A stretch of DNA of 64,000 nt from Sipunculus nudus (taxonomy: Eukaryota > Annelida > Sipuncula > Golfingiida > Sipunculidae): the NCBI GenBank assembly GCA_026874595.1, contig CM049316.1:9104839-9168838 (forward strand), given 5' to 3'. The position numbers and the translations under genes are program-made. The notes beneath the pieces were generated by a model. That model did not search any database. It had not been told where the DNA came from and worked only from the letters and a program-made list of their open reading frames with translations. The stretch's first letter is position 1. Every line of letters begins with the position of its first letter. Positions 40,197-51,015 of the stretch are shown piece after piece.

Positions 40197-41808
40197 TTTC
40201 AGTAATATAGATGTATATTAAAATATTTAAATGGAATTCATTGTTTATATTTCATTATCCTGATAAGAATAATTAAATTTGCAACATACAAGAAAATGCT
40301 TTTGATAACAATGTATACCTTAAAATAAGCTCAAAATAACTATTTCTTCTATTTATAATACTTGTGCTAGGGGGATCCAACGGAAGATCCATTTACATTC
40401 AGTATAATACTAACAGGGATACGTGACACCAGGTCCGGGTCTGGATGGCAAATTCCGATTTCACATTTGGGATTTCCGCTCATTAAATTAGTCAGCCATG
40501 TCTAGACGCCTGATCAGCCTCCACTGAGATCAGGATGTCTTAATAAACATAATATCTCTGACCAACTTCGCCTGATACTGATAAACCTGTCCAGTGAATT
40601 TTATATAAGGTCCTTAATTACAAAACCCATATAAATGAACTAAACGTTCGCCTTTACGTTTGTGCTTTTTTACATACATGAGGACAGATGGCCTTAATGC
40701 ATTGGGGACCTAGCACATATGTCACAGTGCTCCCTTAAAGGTATACATACACATTTACAATAAATTGTGTATCATCTCACGCTTTTTGTTCATTTTGGCT
40801 TAATACAAAGGTTTTCAAGTAAAACCACCACGGCACACAGACCATAACTTCCTCCCTTGCACCTGTTTTATTCGTTTGTATGGTTCTGTGTGTAAGTATA
40901 GATAGCGTCAAACTATGTCTGTTTACCATGATAAGTCAGCGCCAACAGAGGTATCACCTTGGGCGTATGCGACAACTCAAAAATAAGGAGAAGAAATATG
41001 AAAAAGATTGGAAAATTGGAAAGTTTCACCGTACGGCTAACAGGTAGAGTGATATATTCGCCGTTCAGCGAGCCTGGTGCAAGTTAATTTCAAATTGTCT
41101 ACAGGAGTTGCTTGATTTTTTTCTTATCTTTCCTCATTTTATCGAACAAGCATGGAATACACTATAAAGTTACAGATATATAACAAAAAATCAGAAAACA
41201 CAGAACCCCCTGCAGCAAGTATAAAAAGTGACGGAATATTTTGGACATTTGGATCATGTTTGCCTAACATTTTAAACAATTCTTTTTGTTTTACTTGACT
41301 AGCTTTTTAAAGCACCGAACAAATTATTCATCTTAGTTCAAAGGTCATCATACCCCTGGTCAGGCCGCTCACCTGTCGTGGAGTTTAATTGCATCCGTCT
41401 GGTAAACAAGCAAGTGTACAACATCCCAAAGAAAGTATTAACTGAAAGGCAGTTAAAGAGGGCATAAAGAGAAGTGTAAAGAAACTGGCTCCCCTGCATG
41501 TAACTTCAGGGTCTCAAGCCAATTAGTTTTGTGATTGGTCTTAACTGCCGTCCTTCAGTCTCTGGCAGATATCGCGAGACCGGAAATTGATGAGACGAGA
41601 ATAAACGGACACCGGCAGACGATCCGGACAAGACTCTTCATAAGAAATCTGTCACTTCTCTGCGTTGAAGGTAATTTGTCACGCGATATTTCATTCACTT
41701 ACAGCAAGTACAATCCTATACCAGCAGTACTCTGACTTGATGAAATGACCCACAGAACTGTAAAGTCCACTCACACTTTTGTGAATGATTTTTTTTTAAA
41801 TAAAAAAG
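40197..41808. other. Unique sequence, nothing recognised
   Basis: No open frame with a recognisable domain; mixed AT-rich and modestly GC-rich sequence. Confidence 0.4.
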
Positions 41809-41809
41809 A

Positions 41810-41877
<68 letters not shown>

Positions 41878-41881
41878 GGGA
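41809..41881. repeat. Compound GT, GA and poly-G microsatellite
   Basis: A run of GT units passes into GA units and then into about 13 consecutive G. Confidence 0.95.
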
Positions 41882-42709
41882 GTCTTAGAAATAAATTGTA
41901 ACTAATTTTACAAACAGACGCAATACATCACAAATAAAAATTAACATAGGTCCAGACTTCAGATTGTTTCACTAAATGAATACCACCACGATTAGCATGC
42001 ATGTGGTCGTCATGGTAACACATTGCCAACGTATTCTAAATTACTGTTAAGCTAGTGGGATCGGAAGGCAGGAATTACTGAAGAAGACTTCTTGGTAGGT
42101 ACAAGGAGCAAACCAACTTAAAAAATCAATCTTGAGCATTGGTGACCTAAGTTATGTCATTCTCTTCGTTAATCATTCAGCAGACAAAGTTTTGGCGGGA
42201 AAGTAAACTTTTGACACGGATCTCTTGTAGGGAGCATCATATTTTAACGACAGACATGGAGCCACTCATTTGAATCACAAGATATTTTTCCGTACAAAGA
42301 TCGGCAATGTGAGGCAGCAAACCGTGGTGAACTTAATGTTCCCGAAGAAGACCCGCAAAGATTAAAGTGGTTGGATTCGACATTGTCTAGACTGTAACAA
42401 ATTTTGCTGGCATTCAGGCAGACGACGGCCCAAGCAGATTAGGCGGGCCAGAAGAGGCGTTGAGACCTACATGCTTTAAGCACGCCATTCTAGTTAAGCA
42501 GGGCTGGGTATGGTATTGCTGCTTCAGCCGCCGTGGCTGGCAGATTGTGAGCGTGCTTTTCTGCAGTCTGGCACCCGCCTATTTTCAGACACATTATATC
42601 AAGACTGTACTAATTAGCCGCTGCTTTGGTATTCAAACTTCCAATTATTAATCAGGCGAACTGATTTGTTTTATCATGCGAGACTAACAAATCTACCTAT
42701 CCCCTGGCT
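41882..42709. other. Unique sequence, nothing recognised
   Basis: Contains AGTTAAGCAGGGCTGGG at about 42493, slightly reminiscent of a 5S rRNA box C but without the other boxes. Confidence 0.35.
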
Positions 42710-43557
42710 ATGAGCAACAGAAATATGTCAGGTGACAACGGGCACCTGTTGTCAAATGCAATGAACTGTGTATTTTTATATGAAGAAGTTCTTTCCGCAG
42801 TGTCTTTTTTAAATGGCGATGATCTTATAATAGATAATGATGTATCGATTGTTATTCTTGTTTTAAAGAATGAGGGTAAGTTCAGTTCAATAGCCCTCAT
42901 AGAAGGTGACCTAGGCTTTCGTATAACTAACTCACTTTTATATCATTGAAGCTGGACAAAATTGGCACTAATGTTACTGCGTTGATTTCAAATGTCTTCA
43001 CCTTTTTCTCACCTGGGAGATATTCCAACAACGTAGCGTTTTTTTATGTAAATCCACTTTTGTATGTAATGCTGTGCAACAGTGATATAAAATTCATGTA
43101 TACCCTCACTGGTAATATTTTGTTTCTTGGTCATTTCAGTGGCTCGACCTGCCGTTCTCATGATTTGATTAGCGTTCATAAATTGTGGATGTCATGAGAA
43201 TGAACTTGTATAACCCTGATATACAAACATCTATCAAAGAAAAACAGTCCATCTTGCCCTATTATAAAAATGCTATGACCATGAAAATAAGAAGAAAGTT
43301 GATTTCGCTGTTTATTCAGAACGTTGATGGACACATTTTTGAAATCTCACAAAAGAGAGGGAAGCCAAATGGTTCAAAATAACCGGAGATTTTTACTTTA
43401 TTCCCTTTCAATTTTTTTTCTTTCGATTAGGAGAAAGGAATTACCAAATTTCAAGAAGTATTTTGTACGAAATGAAATTACAGTTTTTCCGGGTGCAAAA
43501 TGTCCACAGGTGAGTACTGAGTGGACGGCCATTATTATTTTATTCAAATTTGCTTGA
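42710..43557 (+). pseudogene. Cluster of overlapping plus-strand open frames, possible decayed gene or exons
   Basis: Four consecutive same-strand frames abut or overlap (42710-42949, 42946-43197, 43185-43382, 43324-43557), each of 65-83 codons and in shifting registers. This is denser than the surrounding sequence. The first begins with ATG and reads as ordinary protein composition, with a donor-like GAGG|GTAAGT at about 42875. The last contains an exon-like segment described separately. I recognise no family. The cluster could be a frameshifted relic, several small exons, or chance in AT-rich DNA. Splice phases of the two best segments (1-base remainder after the first, 1-base lead in the last) are not directly compatible, so a simple two-exon gene is excluded. 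Confidence 0.2.
43431..43509 (+). CDS. Candidate 79-bp internal exon
   Basis: A strong acceptor (a long pyrimidine run ending TTTCGATTAG, to 43430) and a strong donor (CCACAG|GTGAGT, from 43510) bracket 79 bases. After one leading base the segment gives 26 open codons, including KKYFVRNEITVFPGAKCPQ. One other frame is closed (a TGA falls in the direct frame), so the open frame is consistent with the splice phase. I recognise no homologous family. The open frame also extends upstream through the pyrimidine run, which weakens the argument. A transcript would be needed to call it real. Confidence 0.3.
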
Positions 43558-43559
43558 GG

Positions 43560-45396
43560 TGAACTTAACTTTTGTAGTTGTAGTTTGTTGCATTTTTTCC
43601 GACTGTTTTTCTTCCTCTTTCACTAGATTTCAGCTCTCTCTCCCCATTTCCCTCATTCATACCCAGATTCCTTTTTTGTCGATTTCTTCCTTTTCGGATT
43701 TGCCATAAACGGCGTTTTCTTACATGTCTCCTTTAATCCTTCATTTTTCTTTATATGTCACTATCTTTATTTGATCATATTTTTATGTTATTTTAATTAA
43801 TCATTTCACATGTATTAATTCATACCAATGGCTGGTCTAATTCGCTACATCTGATGCCGTGCTGAGCAGCCAAGGTAAAAATAGACAAAAACAAATAAAT
43901 AGGGTATAAAGCGAATAGTTAATGTTTGTTTCTGAGTGCTTTTAAGTTAGGTCCCGGGGCACTGTTATAAAGGCTGACACCATACTAATTAAGTAAGAGT
44001 TATGCGTGAGCGTCACTCCTCTTTTCCATGGTTCCAAAAATACTGGAAAATTAGCCATTGCCATTTACAGGCGCATTTCAGTTGGAGGTACATAGTGATT
44101 TTGCCCTAAGAGGACCATTAAGACAAATATAATCATTTGTTACTAGCATGTGTACATAACTTAGAGGTTAATAGCCAAGTGAATGATTTATTGACTATTT
44201 CGTTGGGTCTGTAGCTATGCTGACGCACGACCCAGACTGGCATACTCAGCCATTAAGGTCTCCCAGGAGAACGAGACAACCCCGTGTCATTTAATACCCC
44301 CGCCACAAACAGTATGACCATGGTCAAACTTTTGACTACTGTGAAATATTAAAATAGTTTGCACTCACATTCACATCTAGTCTTTGAGAAAAAGAATACG
44401 AAATATTGAAAAGCCACATTAGAGACAGTTTTTTTAATACAAAAGCAGACATGTATGGGTTTTATTGTATAAATTTACTAACAACATTTTCTTTATTCTC
44501 TTTCTACCATTACATTATTATTTTGCCATGGTTTCCATTTTCATAATACATTTTCAATTTTCTTAAAATCTATATTATGCTTACGTCCCATAGCATTATA
44601 TTAGGGTTCCCAACGCACGTGGGAATTCGTTAATTAGACACACCAATGCAAACATATATTCATTTTAGAATTTTTCAGCTGTTGTCTGGATGTTATTTAT
44701 ACGATTGACACTGATTCTTTTCGTCTGGTCTTTCCTTCTCTTGTTGACAAACGTCCGGGATACCTCAGTTTTGATGTAAATCTAGGCCTGCTTTACACAA
44801 TCTAAAGTGGTGATTTCGTCGTATTCTGCATGGACATTTGAGACAAACGTTAAATCAGCAAAACATGGTCTGAATCAGTTAGGACTATGTAACTCTGCCG
44901 CTGTTTTCAAAATGTTCAGAAAGGGTTTTAGTCTCCGATAGACCCATCAAAGATAATCTGTGGTCGTTACGTCAAGAAGTGAATTACAAGTTTATATAAG
45001 AATATATCAGTGTTAAATAAAAAAAATAACAGACAGAGACCTGTTCATATAAACATATTGGAACTTGATATTAGTTTTAACGCTTTTTCCAAAGACACTG
45101 GGATGCTTGTCAACATCATTAAAGGTCACAGTTGTAATCAGGTCTTGGAAGCTTAAACACTTTATTAGTTTCTCTTAATTTCTCAGGGAAAACACACATT
45201 GTGCTTCTGCTTCAGCAGAGGTGGCATTCGATGCAGGGATATCTGTATAGGATATCTGGATTTACTAAATAAATAACCAGGTTAAGTATACTTTTCTAGC
45301 GCATGCGTAAAATGTGGAACTTATAATTATTCTGTAATACCGAATATCTCATTTAATCTGAATGGTGTGCGGCTAGAGTTGTCAGAAATCAAGGGG
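43560..45396. other. Unique AT-rich sequence, nothing recognised
   Basis: Begins with a T-rich stretch (43580-43760). No gene, RNA or repeat recognised. Confidence 0.4.
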
Positions 45397-45458
45397 AGAG
45401 CGTCTTAGACGCTCTGTTAAGAATTCCATGAGTAAAGGATTCAGCTTTGTGGAATTCT
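45397..45458. repeat. Two adjacent perfect hairpins
   Basis: AGAGCGTC (45397-45404), loop TTA, GACGCTCT (45408-45415). This is followed by AGAATTCCA (45420-45428), a 21-base loop, and TGGAATTCT (45450-45458). Both stems are perfect. The function is unknown. Confidence 0.75.
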
Positions 45459-46178
45459 GGTTGAAAAAACTATTGCATCAAAGCTCTTATTAACCACAAG
45501 GTTATGGTGATATTTGCTTTGATATTTTCCGAAAAAATTTCAAATAAAGCTTGAAAGTTGCGAACAAATGCGTTTTATTATCATAGTTTATCTATTATAA
45601 ATGTAAAATATAGGAAGTTTTAAGTTTTTGTTCACATGAACATTCTGAAAAACGTTGCAAGAAACTAACATTCCAAGAGACTCTCCAGACTGTTTCTCTG
45701 AGAAATCCATACTCTCCAAAATGACACCCTATTATGTCCTTATGTGTGTCATTGAACTGGGAGAACGTTTAGCTGGGGGACAGATCGAAGATTTACACTT
45801 GCTTGGAAAACCGCAGCTATAAATGTGCTGGAGTAACGTCACTGCGACAGCAAACCATAACAGCAGTGAACAAATGTTTCTCCTTGTTCAAATATTTTCG
45901 GCGTCCGTTGAGATATAATTTGACCGTGTAGGGGCCAGTATTAGCTGAGTCCAATACTTGGAGCTTGACCCCAAGGTCACATCCGAAACGCCCTGTCTAG
46001 GATAATATGTACAGATCGTGTCGATCAGGATATGGGTCAAATATCCATCAGGACAGACCAATTAGTTTGATTGAGTTGACCACATACACACGTAATAACA
46101 AACACACACATATACATGCAATCGTAAGCTCTTTCTGCTTCTAACTTTTTCATGTATGTGTTCCTCTCTGTTATCCAG

Positions 46179-46226
46179 AGTCTCACCTACCAAAAACGAG
46201 GAGATAGCTTGTGTCGGAACAAAAAG
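46179..46226 (+). CDS. Candidate 48-bp phase-0 microexon
   Basis: A pyrimidine-rich stretch ending GTTATCCAG (to 46178) and a donor AAAAAG|GTATGT (from 46227) bracket 48 bases that read as 16 open codons (SLTYQKRGDSLCRNKK). The length is a multiple of three in phase 0, as in cassette microexons. No neighbouring exon was found and no family is recognised, so it may be chance. Confidence 0.25.
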
Positions 46227-46483
46227 GTATGTACAGCGAGTATACCTTATGTATCCCTCTGCACGTCTACTCGCCTACCATAACTTCATTTCTTTTGGAG
46301 GTGAGTATAATTATAGATCAGAACATATTTTCTCCTACGCCATCTATATTTGTTTAATACTAGTGTTTTTTTTTCTTTCCATATTAACCTATTATTATTA
46401 ACCCATATTAGAGTGTACATGTTTATTTATGAAAAAAAAAAACTGTGGTTCAATGTATCACTAAAGTGGTCCAGATTTTGTGA

Positions 46484-46498
46484 CCCCCCCCCCCCCCC
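46484..46498. repeat. Poly-C tract, 15 bases
   Basis: Uninterrupted C run followed by a short CACACACACA run at about 46509. Confidence 0.9.
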
Positions 46499-49092
46499 TC
46501 CACTGCCCACACACACACAGCCACATTTGCACGAAAACCGTTTCGAGTACGTTGTAGAATGAAAGAAAGGAGAAATGTGGAAGGAAGACGAGGATGATAT
46601 ATAAATTACCCTTATCTATTGCTTGCACAAATGTAAGAAAGACAGTTAAAGGACCTGTCACAAATTGTGAGAGACCAGAATAATTTTAAAAAAGGAAGAG
46701 AGCAAGGAACATACAATTTGATTAGTATTGCTTGGTATACAGAATTATGGGTATTACTTCAGCATTGGAATTGGAATTGAATTTACGTAACTGCACCTGA
46801 TGACATTATCCTGGGGCTCTACTAGAAAACGGAGGACATTGCTGCAATCCGCAAATCGCACGAATCGTTCATTGGTCCGTATCGATGGTGTCCTTTTTGT
46901 TAAGATACGATGATAAAAAGTTACACTCGTTTACTGCCGCTACTCGCCCACTGACAGGAAATTCATAATTCATGAGGAACAGATATGACCGTTTAAGTGA
47001 CAAATTGCCTATTAAAATATGTAAATTTTAAGTTAAGGAAAAATCCCCTATTTCCGATTTCCTTACATCTTTACTTCTGGTCAGCCAAAGGAAAATACCC
47101 ACCACATGAAACACAGAGAGACTAAACAGTGGTAGAAATTTGCATCCATAAAATATAGTCAATATAGACTTAAAGGATACGGTCAAATGTTTACCTGATA
47201 TGGATGAAAATGGTGCGGGTATTGAGAGAATTCAAGTGTGACTTGAATGGGAACTGCTTCACGGTGTAAGTTAAAAAGTTGTATATGTATGTATTTCATT
47301 ACAAATGATGCTGTTAATCAGCTGTATTAAGTGTTTAAACAGTCTGATTCGTTTGACGATTTGGTGTCAAGATTTTAGTATGGTTTGGTATAAGCTTTCA
47401 AGGAGAGTCATTCTATAGATTACACATTTGTAACGCATGCTTTATTAGTGTTTATGTGTGGCTAGACATAGTTATATTGGACATGATGATATAATGACAG
47501 TCTAATTCTCACAGCGACATCGAGATAAATGAAAATGAGTTGTTAATGGAACCAATATAATCATCGCCGTTGGACGCAACATTAACGTCCAATGTGTTGT
47601 CTGAGGAACCTTGAGTCAAGCTACTGACCCCATCCGGCTGACCATTTATGAAATTCCAGTCAAGGCCAGTCAACACAACTTGTCAATATGCGAGATTTCG
47701 CGTGCCGGAAGGAAGGGCGACTATTGACTAATGGAAGTTGCAGACAGGGACGTCTTCAAACTTACTGACTCATCAGAATCGTGAACTAGACGGCAGGGTG
47801 CCCCGCGAGACAATCAGCCTCTGTGCACTGATACTCCGGCCAAGGTCGTCATCACGGATATTAAATTGGCACGACACTATCCAAAACGCTCTGATCAGGA
47901 AACATATGCTCGTCCCTGGATGAGTAAAACATAAGCTGTCTTGTATTTTTACTCGGATTTTATAGAATTGATAACTGTCATGCACAACCCTGTTGGTTAC
48001 AAAAATATTACTGAATTATTTCCCAATTTAATTTGTCACGATGTAAAATTATGCTTTCCACAACAAATACTTGTTTTTGTTCTGACGAAAAATTTACAGT
48101 TATTTGTATATAACACCGTTTCTCCTTAACCCCAACGCACTGACAGGGTGTGAACTTTTATCACTTAGTTTAAAAAAGTATATTCTTTCAGTCCTATACT
48201 AAAAAAATATGATATAAAATCAACTCTTGGGATGAGTCAAGTTAGACAGTTGAAAAAGCATTTTTACTGCTTTATCACCATAGGAGAGACTTACACATGG
48301 GTATTTACCAAAAATACACGCAATCCGCCACAGTTATGCTAATCAGTTGGCAGTAATCAATAATCGATATAAAAGGCTGTCATCATGAATAAATATCTTA
48401 AAAAAGAAATCTATGTCTACAGGGTTAAACATCCTCTTATCACCCAGTGTTTTCACTCAGATGACTATTTGCGACGAGAGAACAGCCTTGAACGGTGTTA
48501 GGACCGGATTTATTTACTGAAGAAATACGGAATTATTTTATCAGGAAGTAACATACACAGCTCATTCACCTGAACTCTCTCTTGTGCTATCATTGGTCAG
48601 TGTTAAGGACATGAATCTGTTCAACTGGTCCGATCCCACTTCTGCCACCAAGGACTTTGACAAATCCGACACTCCCCTGTGCTCTCAGTAACCTTCAAAA
48701 TAATCACCCTATTACCTCAAGTCGCCCTAAGCCTTGAGAGGATAATGACTTACCTTAAATACTTTGTACCAGAAAGACAAATATAAATATTCCTGCTTGC
48801 CTTTGTCTCAGCAGGTTATCTAGGGTCGAAGACTGGTGCGAATGGTAAAGATAATGAAATCATACACATAAAAATTTGTATTGATACAGACGTCTGGTTT
48901 CAAGGCAGTTAAATTATGTGTAAGATTTCAAGGGCATGTCTTTGTCATCTCTCAGTTGTTGTTTTTTTCTGTCCGTTTTTGGGGAGGTGTGTCTTACGAC
49001 AAAATGCAGTTAATTATTAGTGTTGGGTTGGCGCGGATAAGTTGTGAATGGATTTGAAGAATATTTTTTTGTAATTGGTTAGGATGGTGAAG
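46499..49092. other. Unique sequence, nothing recognised
   Basis: Short frames of 61-71 codons without domains. Around 47560-47900 the sequence is GC-richer; no feature can be assigned. Confidence 0.4.
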
Positions 49093-49160
49093 GAGCTAGC
49101 TGAGTGGTTAAGGCATTGTTTCCAGAGCTGAGGGCTGCCACTTCGGTCTTGGCCAAATGC
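49093..49160 (+). repeat. tRNA-like head, probable tRNA-derived retroposon relic
   Basis: TAGCTGAGTGGTTAAGGC is a good A-box match of the Leu/Ser tRNA type. About 45 bases on, CTTCGGTCTT is a poor B-box match. The acceptor stem does not pair, so this is not a working tRNA gene. A tRNA-derived SINE head is the simplest reading. Confidence 0.4.
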
Positions 49161-50480
49161 AGAACAGCGAAATCTCGAGAGGACACAAGAGATTCGCTCT
49201 AATATATAACGATTGGTTTCATACTTGTCCATGTAAACATAATTAACGGGGATTGAATAATAAAGAAAGGAAAAAGAACATAATAATTATCATGACGTGT
49301 GGTAAAAAAATCACGACAATAGTTGCACAGGTAATACGACGTGTGGTGAAAAATATGATTATTTTTGCAATGGTAATATTTACCCAAACCTCCTTGCTAT
49401 GTGTAGCAGATTAGACAGAGCACTGACCGAAGAACAATTTGATACTCATCACTACAAAACTATACCACGGTTTTTTTTTCACGGGGTGTGACGTTATTTG
49501 CAGGTTCATACATATGTATACATATGCGCATAGAATTTCGTGGACCTCTGGCAGCTCAGGGTCAACAGAAAGTTGGAGGGACCGCGGGGCTCGAATTTCC
49601 TTGGGTGTGAACTTGGGGTTCAACAAACTTAGGATAAGGGAATCGAGGTAACTTTAGGAGACGTTCTGGTCCTATAAACGGCTGTTTAGCTGTTTAAGGG
49701 AGGTAAGTGTCTCACGGTTTCGTCCTCCGTCTGTGGAAACCGGGGTATCTGACAGGTTGTTGATAATACATTAACTATTAGAATTATATATATGTAAATG
49801 AAATATGGGAAAAAATAGTGTCAAGTAATGTCAACTGAAACTTGGGTCAAGATCCAGTTGAACTAAATCCTAGATATAAGTAGTATCCAGTAACTGGGGC
49901 ATTATTATTCATATACAAGACATATATTGGAATTATTTATTGATAAGTGAAAGAGCGATAAGACCCAGTAATGAACGAGAAGTGAGTGGTTAGAAGACGT
50001 TGACAGTTTGAGAAGTGGGCCTCTGACGTGGGACCGGTGAGTATGGTTCTGATAAGACGATACGGCCAGCCTGGAGAGCCACTCACAGAGGTGGAACTGT
50101 CAGCGTCTCATGAAAACGAGGCTCTGTGGCCGTCTGGCCAGGCACTCTGACGTCATCTGTCCGCCTTTCGAGGCAGACGTCTGCAGAGCTAGTTCAACAG
50201 CACAGCATGACTAATTTCAAGTTTTATATCCTGTTTAGATGGATATACACCGGTGTTTGTATAAAGATAATGTCATGTACAACGTGAACCTTAATGAACC
50301 ACTAATTATAAAGTGCACGGGAATGTAGCAGTGTTAAACTGTGTCCACACAGAAATGTTAAATATGTAGGCCTGTCTAGGTATATAAATGAAAGGCAAAA
50401 ACGACCCTAGAATACAAAAATCTCCTTCGCCCTGCCAGGATAGTTGCCACTCGTGTTGTTCGAATTATTGATAATATCTT
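49161..50480. other. Unique sequence with one GC-richer island
   Basis: At about 49580-49600 GGGGCTCGAATTTCC resembles a B box but is about 490 bases from the A-box-like site. About 49975-50215 is a GC-richer island with TGACGTCA-like (CTGACGTCATC) and TCTGACGTGG words, which could bind CREB-type factors. No gene recognised. Confidence 0.3.
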
Positions 50481-51015
50481 TTTTGATTGGTCGTTTTAGT
50501 TCAGATGACTGAACTGAAAGTCATCTAAGCTATAGTGATCAGTCTTTGATCGTCGTCCGTCTGTCAGCTAACCATGCACAAATTGTAACCGCTGGACATG
50601 GAATCTTCTAACTTGACGATCCAGGGAGGTCCATGAAAAATCACCTTGGAAACCTGAAATTAGATCTCTGTTACCCATATCCTCCGAGCTATATTGCTCA
50701 GAATTATCCCCAGAATGATTTTAAAAATGATACAAAGCTCCAGTATATGAAAAATTAATGCTTTGATCAAAATTATTCTTCGCATCCATATACATCATGG
50801 AGTGTTTCATCAGTTCCTGCAGACTGGTGGCGCCACCTGGATTGTTTAAATTATTACGCATTTTTTCTCAAATTTTGAGGCCTTCATAGATGCGGTTGTC
50901 CCTAAAGAGGGAACAAATCATAACCATTGGATCTCGAATCTTCTACATTGACATCTAGGAAGGTCCATGAAAAATCTCCATGGAAATCTGAAATTAGGTC
51001 TCTAACCCATATCCT
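50481..51015 (-). repeat. R2 repeat, inverted copy
   Basis: The reverse complement aligns with 4330-4530 and with 4700-4990. Shared phrases on the minus strand include ATCTAATTTCAGGTTTCCAAGG, AGCGGTTACAATTTGTG and ATCACTATAGCTTAGATGAC. Two internal units are visible: GGTCCATGAAAAATC at about 50631 and again at about 50961, a spacing of about 330 bp. The hairpin tail lies at 50498-50531. A perfect 12-bp palindrome, GGTGGCGCCACC, lies at 50826-50837. Confidence 0.65.

Noticed and set aside
42490-42520. 5S rRNA-like box (AGTTAAGCAGGGCTGGG)
   Set aside because: Only a short resemblance to box C; the rest of a 5S gene is missing.
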